Shown: positions 19,001 through 27,446 of the stretch, piece by piece
How the letters are laid out: every line of letters starts with the position of its first letter
How positions within the stretch are numbered: the first letter of the stretch is position 1
Origin: Pseudomonas sp. FP453
GTDB taxonomy: Bacteria > Pseudomonadota > Gammaproteobacteria > Pseudomonadales > Pseudomonadaceae
Reading direction: 5' to 3'
Assembly: GCF_030687495.1 (NCBI RefSeq)
Contig: NZ_CP117435.1
Location: 3,476,501 to 3,540,500 of the forward strand
Length of the DNA: 64,000 nucleotides
Translations under genes and position numbers: made by a program
Notes under the pieces: model-generated
Database searches by the model: none
What the model was told of the DNA's origin: nothing
The model's input: the letters and a program-made list of their open reading frames with translations, nothing else

Positions 19001-19847
19001 CGGGGGTGATGGCCACGGTCTTGGTGCCCTTGTAGCGCACCTCGGTGAAGAAGTGCGCGTCGGGGGTGCGGGTCTGCGGGACGTTGGAGCCCCAGGCAAT
19101 GATGTAGTTGGAGTTGTACCAGTCGGCCGATTCCGGCACGTCGGTCTGCTCGCCCCACACCATCGGCGAGGCCGGTGGCAGGTCGCAGTACCAGTCATAG
19201 AAGCTCAGGCACACGCCGCCCAGCAGCGACAGGTAACGGGAACCGGCGGCGTAGCTGACCATGGACATGGCCGGGATCGGCGAGAAGCCAACGATGCGGT
19301 CCGGCCCGTATTGCTTGATGGTGTAGACGTTGGAGGCGGCGATGATCTCGTTCACCTCCTCCCAGTTGGAGCGGATGAACCCGCCCATGCCACGCTTGCT
19401 CTTGTACGACTCGGCCTTGGCCTTGTCCTCGACAATGCTCGCCCAGGCTTCCACTGGCGCCAGGGTCAGGCGCGCTTCACGCCACAGCTTGAGCAGCGGC
19501 TTGCGGATCTTCGGGTACTTGAGCCGGTTGGCGCTGTAGATGTACCAGCTATAGCTGGCGCCGCGCGGGCAGCCACGGGGTTCGTGGTTGGGCAGGTCGT
19601 TGCGGGTGCGCGGGTAGTCGGTCTGCTGGGTTTCCCAGGTGATCAGGCCGTTCTTCACGTAGATCTTCCACGAGCAGGAACCGGTGCAGTTCACCCCGTG
19701 GGTGGAGCGCACGATCTTGTCGTACTGCCAGCGCGAACGGTAGACATTTTCCCAGTCGCGCGACTCCTTGCGGGTCTCGCCGTGGCCGTCGGAGAACTCG
19801 TCTTGCTTGCGGTTGAAGAACCGCAGTTGATCCAGTAAGTGACTCAT
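16074..19847 (-). CDS. narG: Respiratory nitrate reductase alpha subunit NarG
   Basis: 1257 residues, the normal length. N-terminal HGVNCTGSCSWKIYVKNG supplies the His/Cys ligands of FS0; the molybdopterin domains follow, with YCDLPPASPMVWGEQTDVPE including the Asp that ligates molybdenum and NYIIAWGSNVPQTRTPDAHF. It reduces nitrate to nitrite in the cytoplasm at the membrane. No twin-arginine signal is present beyond the vestigial N-terminus, as expected for the cytosolic NarGHI. It lies 57 bases after narK2 in the same operon. Confidence 0.97.
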   Translation of the reverse strand: MSHLLDQLRFFNRKQDEFSDGHGETRKESRDWENVYRSRWQYDKIVRSTHGVNCTGSCSWKIYVKNGLITWETQQTDYPRTRNDLPNHEPRGCPRGASYSWYIYSANRLKYPKIRKPLLKLWREARLTLAPVEAWASIVEDKAKAESYKSKRGMGGFIRSNWEEVNEIIAASNVYTIKQYGPDRIVGFSPIPAMSMVSYAAGSRYLSLLGGVCLSFYDWYCDLPPASPMVWGEQTDVPESADWYNSNYIIAWGSNVPQTRTPDAHFFTEVRYKGTKTVAITPDYSEVAKLTDLWLNPKQGTDAALAQAFNHVIFKEFHLDHPSPYFTDYAKRYTDLPVLVMLKPMLGTAPGAGFQPDRFLRASDLIDNLGQDNNPEWKTIALDESGALVSPQGAIGYRWGEKGKWNILAKEGGEGRAIDLKLSLIGDDVAEVAFPYFAGEAHEHFQHVAGEAVQFRRVPVHSVVLADGSVAKVATVFDLSAANLAIDRGLGGSNVARDYDDASVPGTPAWQEAITGVSREKAIQIAREFADNADKTRGRSMIIVGAAMNHWYHMDMNYRGLINMLMLCGCVGQTGGGWAHYVGQEKLRPQCGWLPLAFGLDWNRPPRQMNGTSFFYGHSSQWRHEKMNMHDVLSPLADKSQFPTHALDYNIRAERAGWLPSAPQLNRNPLHICREAAAAGMEPKDYVVKSWQDGSLRFACEQPDSPVNFPRNMFIWRSNLLGSSGKGHEYMLKYLLGTKNGVMNEDIGFGGESKPTEAEWVDDGAIGKLDLVTTLDFRMSSTCVYSDIVLPTATWYEKDDMNTSDMHPFIHPLSAAIDPAWESRSDWEIYKGIAKAFSAMAVGHLGVEKDLVTVPLMHDSVGELAQPFGGTDWKSAGVAPVPGKNAPNMAVVERDYPNIYKQFSSLGPMLEKLGNGGKGINWNTEEEVEFLGELNHHEGDAGISQGRPKIDTAIDAAEVILSLAPETNGKVALKAWAALSEFTGIDHSHLAISKSHEAIRFRDIQAQPRKIISSPTWSGLEDEHVSYNAGYTNVHENIPWRTITGRQQFYQDHPWMQAFGEQLMSYRPPVNTRTIEGVKGKRSNGEPEIVLNWITPHQKWGIHSTYSDNLLMLTLSRGGPIVWLSEIDAKRAGIEDNDWIECFNVNGALTARAVVSQRVKEGMVMMYHAQERIVNVPGSETTKTRGGHHNSVTRVVLKPTHMIGGYAQQAYGFNYYGTVGCNRDEFVVVRKMAKVDWLDGSHGDDLPRPLPTDIEEN

Positions 19848-19904
19848 GATGCTTTCCTCATCAGGCGTGCCGTGGGGTGCGTTGCCCCGCGAATTCGTGG
19901 TCGA

Positions 19905-21302
19905 TCAGCAGGGTGTGGCGCAGCCTTTGCGGGCGTACCACCACCAGGTCACGACGATGCAGCTCAGGTAGAAACCGACAAAAAGGTAGAACGCCATGGC
20001 CGGGCTGCCGGTGGCGGCCATGGAGGTGCCGAAGGTCTTGGGGATGAAGAACGCGCCGAATGCGCCCATGGCCGAGCTGAAACCCAGCACGGCGGCGGAT
20101 TCCTTGCCGGCGTCCTTCAAGGCTTGCTCACGCACGGCCGGCGGTTGGCCGGCGCTGGCCTTTTCGTGAACGGTGCGGAAGATCACCGGGATCATGCGGA
20201 AGGTGGAGCCGTTGCCGATGCCGGTGGTGATGAACAGCAGCATGAACAGGCCCAGGAAGCCGTAGAAGTTGCCCGCCTCGCCCTGCTGCGGCAAAAAGTG
20301 CAGCACGCCGAAGACCATCACGATCATCAACACGAAGTTCCACAGGGTCACCCGCGCACCGCCCAGCTTGTCCGCCAGCCAGCCGCCCAACGGGCGTACC
20401 AGCGCGCCCACCAGCGGGCCGAGGAAGGCGAATTTCAGCGCCACCACGTCGGGAAACGAGGTCTTGATCAGCAGCGGAAACGCCGCCGAGAAGCCGATGA
20501 ACGAACCAAACGTCGCCAGGTACAACCAGCACATCAGCCAGTTGTGCTTGCGCTTGAAGATCACCGCCTGGTCGCTGAACGAGGCGCGGGCGCTGGACAG
20601 GTCATTCATGCCGAACCACGCCGCCACGGTGACGATCAGGATGAACGGCACCCAGATGAACCCGGCGTTCTGCAACCACAGCTGGCTGCCATCCGCCAGG
20701 GTTTGCGGCTGGCCACCGAACGCGCCGAAGGCGGCAAAGGTGATCACCAGCGGCACGCAAAACTGCATCACCGACACCCCCAGGTTGCCGAGACCGGCGT
20801 TCAGGCCGAGGGCAGTGCCCTGCTGGGACTTGGGGTAGAAAAAGCTGATGTTGGACATGCTGGAAGCGAAGTTGCCGCCGCCAAACCCGCAGAGCAAGGC
20901 GATCAGCACAAACACGCTGTACGGGGTGCTCGGGTCTTGCACCGCGAAGCCCATCCACAGCGACGGCAGCAGCAAGGAGGCGGTGCTCAGGGCGGTCCAG
21001 CGGCGCCCGCCGAAGATCGGCACCATGAACGAATAGAACACCCGCAACGTCGCACCCGATAGGCCCGGCAAGGCGGCCAGCCAGAACAGCTGGTCAGTGG
21101 TAAAGCTGAAGCCGATGGCGTTGAGGCGCACGATGACTGTGCTCCACACCATCCACACGGCAAAGGCCAGCAACAGCGCGGGGATCGAGATCCACAGGTT
21201 GCGGGTCGCGGTCTTCTTGCCGCTGGCGCCCCAGAACGCCGGGTCTTCGGGGCGCCAGTCGTGGATCACCGGGCCCGATTCGGGCTTTTGCGCGATAGAC
21301 AT
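19905..21302 (-). CDS. narK2: Nitrate/nitrite transporter NarK2 (MFS)
   Basis: 465 residues, about 12 hydrophobic helices. Nitrate signature GFGGGNFASSMSNISFFYPK in helix 5 and GLGNLGVS then GIGNGSTFRMIPVIF in helix 11 identify the NNP family, and the long, nitrite/nitrate-exchange type. The start at 21302 has GAGGAG 7 bases upstream; an ATG two codons earlier is too close to it. Only 2 bases separate it from the narK1 stop. With NarK1 it moves nitrate in and nitrite out. Confidence 0.92.
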   Translation of the reverse strand: MSIAQKPESGPVIHDWRPEDPAFWGASGKKTATRNLWISIPALLLAFAVWMVWSTVIVRLNAIGFSFTTDQLFWLAALPGLSGATLRVFYSFMVPIFGGRRWTALSTASLLLPSLWMGFAVQDPSTPYSVFVLIALLCGFGGGNFASSMSNISFFYPKSQQGTALGLNAGLGNLGVSVMQFCVPLVITFAAFGAFGGQPQTLADGSQLWLQNAGFIWVPFILIVTVAAWFGMNDLSSARASFSDQAVIFKRKHNWLMCWLYLATFGSFIGFSAAFPLLIKTSFPDVVALKFAFLGPLVGALVRPLGGWLADKLGGARVTLWNFVLMIVMVFGVLHFLPQQGEAGNFYGFLGLFMLLFITTGIGNGSTFRMIPVIFRTVHEKASAGQPPAVREQALKDAGKESAAVLGFSSAMGAFGAFFIPKTFGTSMAATGSPAMAFYLFVGFYLSCIVVTWWWYARKGCATPC

Positions 21303-21304
21303 GA

Positions 21305-22555
21305 TCATTCTCCTCTGCCGGCTCGTGTGCCGAGCAACGGCTGTTTGCGGATTTCGCTGAGGTACATCCAGGTCAGGGACACCCAGACCACGCCGTACAT
21401 CAACATGAAGCAGGAAGAGCGCACGCCGGTGAGGTCCACCAGGGCGCCGAACATAATCGGCAGGACAAAGCCGCCCAGGCCACCGGCGAGGCCGACGATG
21501 CCGGACACCGCGCCCATGTTGTGCGGGTAGTCATTGGCGATGTATTTGAAGACCGAGGCCTTGCCGAATGCGAAGGCGATGCCCATCACAAACAGCAGCA
21601 CGGTGAACAGCGTGGGGTTGAGACCGATATGGAAATCCAGGGGACCGTTGACGGTCATCACTTGCAGTTGGGTCTGCGGGTAGCTGAGCAGGAACAGGCA
21701 GATCCAGCTCACCCACAGCACCCACCAGGTCACGCTTTGCGCGCCCCAGCGGTCCGACATCCAGCCGCCCACCGCGCGCAGCACACCGCCGGGCAGGGAG
21801 AAACACGCGGCCAGCAGCGCGGCGCTTTGCAGGCTGAAACCGTATTCCTGCACGTAGTACTTGGTCACCCACAGGGCCAGCGCGACGTAGCCGCCGAAGA
21901 CAATCGAGTAGTACTGGCAGTAGCGCCACACGGCCGGATCTTTCAGGCACGCCAACTGCTCACGCAGGGTGGCGCCACCGGCACTGCGGTGCGCCTTGTT
22001 TTCGCTGGTGAGAAACCAGAACAGCAGCGCAGTGACAAACAGGATCGCGCTGAACACCTTGGGCACCAGGTGCCAGGTGCCGAGGGCAATCAGCGCCGGG
22101 GCGAGAAACTTGGTCACCGCCGCCCCGGCGTTGCCGGCGCCGAACACGCCCATGGCGAAGCCCTGGTTGTCCTTGTCGAACCATTTGGCGACGTAGGCAA
22201 TGCCCACCGAAAACGAGCCGCCCGCCAGGCCGACAAACAGGCCGAGCACGAGGAACTGCCAATAGGCGGTGGCGTAGGTAATCAGGTACAGCGGCAGTAC
22301 GCAGACCAGCATCAGCAGGAAAAACACGATGCGCCCGCCGAAGCGATCCGTCAGCAGGCCCAGCGGCAGGCGCACCAGGGAACCGGTCAGCACCGGCGTG
22401 GCGGCCAGCAGGCCGAACTGGGTCTCGTTGAGTTGCAGCAGGTCTTTGATCGGCACGCCGAGCACGGCGAACATCATCCACACCATAAAGCAGACGGTGA
22501 AGGCCAAGGTGCTCATGCCCAGCACCAGACCTTGTCGCAGACGGGGTTGAGTCAC
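21305..22555 (-). CDS. narK1: Nitrate transporter NarK1 (MFS)
   Basis: 416 residues from the GTG at 22555. Twelve helices; NNP signatures LAGGSFSVGIAYVAKWF and GAGNAGAAVTKF are present. This is the H+/nitrate symport type that starts respiration. An ATG at 22582 is possible, but the GTG has CTGGAG 9 bases upstream, and the Anr box at 22616-22629 would place the transcript start near 22581, too late for the ATG. First gene of narK1K2GHJI-PPIase-moaA. Confidence 0.85.
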   Translation of the reverse strand: MTQPRLRQGLVLGMSTLAFTVCFMVWMMFAVLGVPIKDLLQLNETQFGLLAATPVLTGSLVRLPLGLLTDRFGGRIVFFLLMLVCVLPLYLITYATAYWQFLVLGLFVGLAGGSFSVGIAYVAKWFDKDNQGFAMGVFGAGNAGAAVTKFLAPALIALGTWHLVPKVFSAILFVTALLFWFLTSENKAHRSAGGATLREQLACLKDPAVWRYCQYYSIVFGGYVALALWVTKYYVQEYGFSLQSAALLAACFSLPGGVLRAVGGWMSDRWGAQSVTWWVLWVSWICLFLLSYPQTQLQVMTVNGPLDFHIGLNPTLFTVLLFVMGIAFAFGKASVFKYIANDYPHNMGAVSGIVGLAGGLGGFVLPIMFGALVDLTGVRSSCFMLMYGVVWVSLTWMYLSEIRKQPLLGTRAGRGE

Positions 22556-22615
22556 GGTATGCGCTCCAGAAAGTGATTCCATGAGCGCAGGTTAGGGGCG
22601 ACACCCCCGCAGAAC

Positions 22616-22629
22616 TTGACCCAGATCAA
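22616..22629. promoter_or_regulatory. Anr/Dnr box between narK1 and narX
   Basis: TTGACCCAGATCAA differs from TTGAT-N4-ATCAA at one position. Spaced 41.5 bases to a predicted narK1 start at ~22581; on the other strand it could also act toward narX (~22664). Confidence 0.75.
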
Positions 22630-22667
22630 CGTGGGCCGGGTGGGTATGGGGCTATGCTGGCCCCGTC

Positions 22668-22683
22668 TACCTCCTTGGAGGTA
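22668..22683. promoter_or_regulatory. NarL 7-2-7 palindrome
   Basis: TACCTCCTTGGAGGTA is a perfect inverted pair of heptamers with a 2-base spacer, matching the NarL/NarP 7-2-7 pattern (TACYYMT) at six of seven positions per half. A further single heptamer AGAGGTA lies at 22774-22780. Nitrate control of the divergent promoters by the NarXL pair encoded alongside is inferred. Confidence 0.6.
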
Positions 22684-22865
22684 GTCAACAAATCAAGAGA
22701 AAGCCTTTATTTATCAATGGATTGCTCTCTTGTGCCGGCTTTTATCCGTGGGAGGGTTCGCCGGCAATTCTTTAGAGGTAGTGCGCCAGGGAAGGCCACG
22801 TTCAACCCCCTTTCCCGTTCCAGGTGCAAGCATGCTGCTCCCCCACGCCCTTCGATTGCGCCGTC

Positions 22866-24668
22866 ATGTTTGACTGGCTGCGCAGCTCCCTGCCCGCCCG
22901 CGCTGGCCTGGCGGTGATCCTGATCGCTATCTTGGCGCTGGCCAGTTCCCTCAGCGCCGGGCTGATCGCCTGGTTCAGCCAGGGCGACGCCGCCGCGATC
23001 AACACCGCCGGCTCCGTGCGCATGGAGACCTACCACCTCAGCTGGAAACTCGCCGCCGGCGCACGCGCGGATGAAATCGCCGAGGTCAGCCAGAGCCTGC
23101 AACGGCGCCTCGACAGCCAGTCCCTGAAAGCCGTGCTCGAAGACGGCCCGCACAGCGCGCTGTTGCAGAGTTACCAGCAGATCCAGCAACGCTGGAACGA
23201 CGAACTGCGCCCAGCAGTGATGCGCGGCGACGCGGCGCTGTTCCAGGCCCAGGCACCGGCGTTCGTCGAGCAACTGAACCGCTTCGTCAGCCTGTTGCAG
23301 CAACAGAGCGAACACAAGCAAGGCTGGCAACAGGCGATCCAGGGCCTGGCGCTGTTCAGCACCTTGATCATCCTGCTGCTGGGTTTGTATGAGTTGCAGT
23401 ACGGCGTGGTCACGCCGCTGCAAGAACTGGTGCACGCCACCCGGCGCTTTCGTGACGGTGACTACCAGACCCGGGTCAACCACCGCTCCGACGACGAGCT
23501 GGGCCAACTGGCCCTGAGCTTCAATGCCATGGCCGCGACCATCGAAGCGTCCCATCGCACCCTGGAAAGCCAGGTGCAACTCAAGACCCTCAACCTGCAA
23601 CAAGCCAACGCCGCCCTGGAACTGCTGTACCAGAGCAGCAGCAGCCTGGCCACGCGCCTGGCCAATGCCGAGGGCCTCGATGAACTGATCCGGCGCTTCC
23701 AGAAACGCTTGCCGGGGCTGCGCTTGTCGCTGTGCCTGCAAGGCCACTTCCTCGCCCCGGCCCAGCAGATGCTCGCCCTGCACGGCGAGCACAGCCGCAA
23801 CGTCTGCGCGATTGGCGATTGCGCCACCTGCGAGCGTGCCCACGTCGCCCCGCCGCAGGTGTTCAGCATCAGCAACCAGGGCGCCGAACTGGGTGAACTC
23901 AAGGCGCACTTCCTCGACGGCCATGCGCCCCAGGATTGGGAGCAACAACTGATCCAGGCCCTGGCCAACCTGATCGGCACCTCGCTGTCCCTCAAGCGCC
24001 AGCGCGAGCAGGACCACCGCCTGCTGCTGTTGGACGAGCGCACCATCATCGCCCGCGAACTGCACGACTCCCTGGCCCAGGCGCTGTCGTACATGAAGCT
24101 GCAAGTGAGCCGCATGCAAACCCTGATCCGCCGTGGCGAACCGGTGGAAAGCCTGGCCAGCGTCACCGCCGAACTGCGCGAAGGCTTGAACAACGCCTAC
24201 CGCCAACTGCGCGAATTGCTCACCACCTTTCGCTTGCAGATCCACGATGCCGGGCTGGTGCAAGAGCTGCAAGACACTGCCGAAGAGTTCTCCCAGCGCG
24301 GCGAATTCCAGGTGCACCTGCATGTGGATGCGCTGGCGTTCCAGCTGTCGGCCAGCGAGCAGATCCACCTGTTGCAGATCACCCGCGAAGCCCTGTCCAA
24401 CTGCCTGCGCCACGCCCATGCGCAGAATGCCTGGCTGCAACTGCGCCAGGTCGGCGAGACCGTCAGCCTGAGCATCGACGACGACGGCCGTGGTTTTGGC
24501 GGCGACGTCGACAAACGAGAACACCACGGCCTGACCATCATGGACGAACGCGCGCGCAGCCTGCACGGCCACCTCGACATCAGCCCCCGCGAGCCCCAGG
24601 GCACCCGGGTGCAGCTGCGTTTCCAGCCGGAATTCCTCGGCCATTCCCTACAAGGCACCGCCCCATGA
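22866..24668 (+). CDS. narX: Nitrate/nitrite sensor histidine kinase NarX
   Basis: 600 residues. TM1 (~13-33), the nitrate-binding P-box NTAGSVRMETYHLSW, TM2 near 165, HAMP (TRRFRDGDYQTRVNHRSDDELG), a central region with Cys residues (CAIGDCATCERAHV), then HisKA_3 with the phosphoryl-accepting His in RELHDSLAQALSYMK and a HATPase domain (DDDGRGFGG). It senses nitrate in the periplasm and phosphorylates NarL. The 5' start is uncertain: an in-frame ATG at 22824 is also possible. Its stop overlaps the narL ATG (ATGA). Divergent from the nar operon. Confidence 0.93.
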   Translation: MFDWLRSSLPARAGLAVILIAILALASSLSAGLIAWFSQGDAAAINTAGSVRMETYHLSWKLAAGARADEIAEVSQSLQRRLDSQSLKAVLEDGPHSALLQSYQQIQQRWNDELRPAVMRGDAALFQAQAPAFVEQLNRFVSLLQQQSEHKQGWQQAIQGLALFSTLIILLLGLYELQYGVVTPLQELVHATRRFRDGDYQTRVNHRSDDELGQLALSFNAMAATIEASHRTLESQVQLKTLNLQQANAALELLYQSSSSLATRLANAEGLDELIRRFQKRLPGLRLSLCLQGHFLAPAQQMLALHGEHSRNVCAIGDCATCERAHVAPPQVFSISNQGAELGELKAHFLDGHAPQDWEQQLIQALANLIGTSLSLKRQREQDHRLLLLDERTIIARELHDSLAQALSYMKLQVSRMQTLIRRGEPVESLASVTAELREGLNNAYRQLRELLTTFRLQIHDAGLVQELQDTAEEFSQRGEFQVHLHVDALAFQLSASEQIHLLQITREALSNCLRHAHAQNAWLQLRQVGETVSLSIDDDGRGFGGDVDKREHHGLTIMDERARSLHGHLDISPREPQGTRVQLRFQPEFLGHSLQGTAP

Positions 24669-25312
24669 ACACCGCCACGCGCCACCGTATCCTGCTGGTT
24701 GACGATCACCCGATGATGCGCCACGGCATGCGCCAGATCCTCGAACTGGAAGACGACCTGCACGTGGTCGGCGAGGCCGGCAACGGCCAGGAAGCCCTCG
24801 ACCAGATCGCCAGCCTGCAACCGGACCTGGTGCTGCTGGATAACAACATGCCGCACATGAACGGCCTGGAAACCCTGCGCCGCCTGCGGGCCATGGACTA
24901 TGCGGGCAAGGTGCTGCTGTTTACCGTGTCCGACGCTGAGGACGATGTGCGGGATGCGCTGCGGCTGGATGCCAATGGGTATTTGCTCAAGGACATGGAG
25001 CCGGAGTTGGTGGTGGAGTTTATTCGTGATGCGTTGCATGGCGCGTTGGTGATCAGTCCCGGGTTGACCCGTGTGCTGGCCCAGGCGTTGCGCGCGCCGC
25101 AGCCGCATGCGGCGGTGGAATTGACTGAGCGGGAGCGGCAGGTTTTGCGCACGATTGCCAGTGGGTATAGCAACAAGGTGATCGGGCATAAGTTGGGGAT
25201 TACGGAGGGGACGGTGAAGGTGCATGTGAAGAATTTGCTGCATAAGCTGGGGTTGAGGTCGCGGGTGGAGGCGGCGGTTTGGGCTATGGAACACCTGCGG
25301 CAGGTGGGGTGA
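24665..25312 (+). CDS. narL: Nitrate/nitrite response regulator NarL
   Basis: 215 residues. Receiver domain with ILLVDDHPMMRHGM (acidic pocket), phosphoacceptor Asp in VLLDNNMPHMNG and Lys in LKDMEPE; C-terminal LuxR/GerE HTH (LTERERQVLRTIASGYSNKVIGHKL, GTVKVHVKNLLHKLG). Translationally coupled to narX by a 4-base overlap. The last ~300 bases are visibly less GC-biased at third positions than the start. Repeat copy B begins just after the stop. Confidence 0.95.
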   Translation: MNTATRHRILLVDDHPMMRHGMRQILELEDDLHVVGEAGNGQEALDQIASLQPDLVLLDNNMPHMNGLETLRRLRAMDYAGKVLLFTVSDAEDDVRDALRLDANGYLLKDMEPELVVEFIRDALHGALVISPGLTRVLAQALRAPQPHAAVELTERERQVLRTIASGYSNKVIGHKLGITEGTVKVHVKNLLHKLGLRSRVEAAVWAMEHLRQVG

Positions 25313-25321
25313 GTGGCCTTG

Positions 25322-26082
25322 GGTACATATCCGTTATTTGGGTAACGGCGGGTATTGGTTCCGCCCTTACGGCGGGTCACTTTGGAAAAGAGCCCCAAAG
25401 TAACCAAAGGGCTCTTGCCCCAACACTCGGTGCCTCGCCTAGGCTCGGCATGCCCGTAATCCGACATGGATTTGGGGGGCCGCCGCCACGCGCCATCCAT
25501 GGCGCGGGGCGGCTAAACCGGCATCCCTGCCGGTTTACCCCCCAAATCCATGTCGAATTCCGGCCAGCGTGTTTAACGGGGCGCCCAAGATCAAAATCAA
25601 AAACAAAGCGCGGCGGCCTAGTAGCCGACCTAATCGATGAAGCGTGCGCATTCCCCTGTGGGAGCTGGCTTGCCTGCGATGGCATCAACTGGGTGTGCCT
25701 GATGTACCGAGGTGTCTGCATCGCAGGCAAGCCAGCTCCCACATTTTGAACCGAGATCGACACAAAGAATCGGTCGGCTCTAAGGCCGCCGCGCTCTGGC
25801 TTTTGATCTGGGGTCGCCCCGTCAAACACGCTGGCCGAACGCAGGCTTGAATCCGTGGGCAACCCGGCAGGACGCCGGGTTAGCCGCACTGGGCCATGGA
25901 TGGCCCATTGCGGCGGCCCACGGATTCAAGCCTGCGTTCGGGCACACCGAGCCTAGGCGAGGTGCCGAGTGTTGGGGCGAAGCGTTTTTGGTTACTTTTT
26001 GCGCTCTTCAAAAAGTGACCCGCTGTAAGAGCGGAACCATAAGCAGCCGTTACCGAAGAAACGGATATGTACTCGGTTACCC
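25322..26082. repeat. Large near-palindromic intergenic repeat, copy B (both arms)
   Basis: A ~760-base element filling the gap between convergent narL and ubiT. The left arm begins ACATATCCGTTATTTGGGTA and the right arm ends with the inverse (TACCGAAGAAACGGATATGT). The left arm encloses a long stem built on GACATGGATTTGGGGGG; the equivalent stem in the right arm is built on GGCTTGAATCCGTGGG. A REPIN (25657-25743) sits in the centre. No gene was found within it. Confidence 0.85.
25657..25743. repeat. REPIN nested in repeat copy B
   Basis: TGTGGGAGCTGGCTTGCC and its reverse complement bound an 87-base unit, nearly identical to those in copies A and C. Confidence 0.8.
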
Positions 26083-26084
26083 GG

Positions 26085-26552
26085 TCAAACACCAACCCCC
26101 CGCCCCGCCCGCTCCAACCCCCGCCACAACAACCCCGGCAACACATCCGAATCCAAACTATCAATCAAATTCTTCAACCCCAACCCCAATTCCGTATCCC
26201 CCTCAATCACCAACCGCCGCCGAAAAAACAACGTATCCGGATCCTCCTGCCGACTGGCCAACAACAAAAACTCCCGCCAATTACCACTGATGGTCACCTG
26301 CGCCTCAGCCCTGTCAGCAATACGCAACCCCTCCCGCGCCAACGTCAGGTACCAACACAACCCCAAGTCAGGAACGCGCAAACACATCCAACGCCCGCGC
26401 AGCAAATCAAAACCACCCTCGCGCAAAGGCTCAGCCAGACAGCGATTAAGCCCCTGCTCCAAGGCCACACGCTGCACCGCAAACGGCACCCGCCGAACCA
26501 GCGGCAACAACCGGTCGGCCCCCTTGAGCAACCATTGCTTGCGACTCAACAC
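26085..26552 (-). CDS. ubiT: UbiT, SCP2-domain protein of O2-independent ubiquinone synthesis
   Basis: 155 residues with an SCP2 lipid-binding fold (LREGGFDLLRGRWMCLRVPD, then AQVTISGNWREFLLLASRQEDPDTLFFRRRLVIEGDTELGL). The last two motifs are typical of UbiT/YhbT. It is thought to bind polyprenyl intermediates during anaerobic ubiquinone synthesis. It overlaps ubiV by 7 bases and is the last gene of moaB-moeA-ubiU-ubiV-ubiT. Confidence 0.88.
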   Translation of the reverse strand: MLSRKQWLLKGADRLLPLVRRVPFAVQRVALEQGLNRCLAEPLREGGFDLLRGRWMCLRVPDLGLCWYLTLAREGLRIADRAEAQVTISGNWREFLLLASRQEDPDTLFFRRRLVIEGDTELGLGLKNLIDSLDSDVLPGLLWRGLERAGRGVGV

Positions 26553-27436
26553 AGCCCCACCTCCTCAACCCGTAACATGCCCGCCTGGCCATGCCAGTAG
26601 CCGTTGCAACCCTCGACAAACAGCGGCGGCGTCGCGCCCTGGCGCACATGGTCGTAGGCACGCACCACATCAGCCATGCCTTCCGCACGCGGGCTCAGGC
26701 GCAAGACATCAGCGCCACAAGCGACCAACCCGGGATAGTCGGCCAGCAGGTTAGTCACGTCCGCCGACATCGTCTGAATCCCATTCAAGGTAAACAACGC
26801 CTGCCCTTCCTGGCTGGTCAAGGCCATGCCGTCCGGGTAGTTGATGCAGCAGAACTGGCAGTCGTCCTTGGGCCGGTTTTCGGCGCGGGCGGTGAAGCAG
26901 CGCGCCGAGTAGGCCAGGGGCAAATGGCCGTAGGCGAAGATTTCCACCTCCGGCAACGGCCTGCCCAATTCGCGCACCTGTTCCAGCACATCGGCGATCA
27001 AGCTCTGGGAGCATTCCACCGCCGGCACCCAGCGTTGCATGCCCAAGTCGAGCAACTGCACCAGGGCGTGGCCGTTGTAGAGGTTGAGCGCCGGGCCGCC
27101 GACAAAGGGCAACTTGCGCTCCACCAGCAACTGCACCGCGCCCATGTCGTTGGCTTCCACCTGTAACTCGCCGTTGTCGCACAGGCGCCGCAGGCGGGAC
27201 AGTTCGGAGGCCGCCTCGATCAAGGTGAGGCTCGACAACACGATCTGCGCCGAACTGCACGCCTGCAACTCGCGGCCCAGGCCCAGCCATTGATCGAGGT
27301 TGAACACGCGGCGTTTCGAGCACACGGTTTCGCCCAGGTAGATCACGTCCAGGGGCACGTCGGCCATGTCCGCGTAGAAGCGCCCGAGGTGTTCCTTGTC
27401 CCAATAAAACAGCACCGGTCCGAGGCTGAGTTTCAT
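26546..27436 (-). CDS. ubiV: UbiV, U32-family hydroxylase component of O2-independent ubiquinone synthesis
   Basis: 296 residues. U32 peptidase-family fold; the [4Fe-4S] cysteines are seen as SARCFTARAENRPKDDCQFCC, with a first Cys preceding that spacing. UbiU-UbiV act together to hydroxylate the quinone ring without O2, using prephenate. The start MKLSLGPVLFYW at 27436 was preferred; the frame to 27604 overlaps ubiU. Ten bases separate it from ubiU. Confidence 0.9.
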   Translation of the reverse strand: MKLSLGPVLFYWDKEHLGRFYADMADVPLDVIYLGETVCSKRRVFNLDQWLGLGRELQACSSAQIVLSSLTLIEAASELSRLRRLCDNGELQVEANDMGAVQLLVERKLPFVGGPALNLYNGHALVQLLDLGMQRWVPAVECSQSLIADVLEQVRELGRPLPEVEIFAYGHLPLAYSARCFTARAENRPKDDCQFCCINYPDGMALTSQEGQALFTLNGIQTMSADVTNLLADYPGLVACGADVLRLSPRAEGMADVVRAYDHVRQGATPPLFVEGCNGYWHGQAGMLRVEEVGLC

Positions 27437-27446
27437 CTGTGTGTCC

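Noticed and set aside
22824..22865. A longer narX start
   Set aside because: Adds 14 residues (MQACCSPTPFDCAV) before a normal signal-anchor start; possible but not preferred.
25279..26290. Open frames in repeat copy B
   Set aside because: They translate the intergenic repeat (the same peptide text recurs in copies A and C), not genes.
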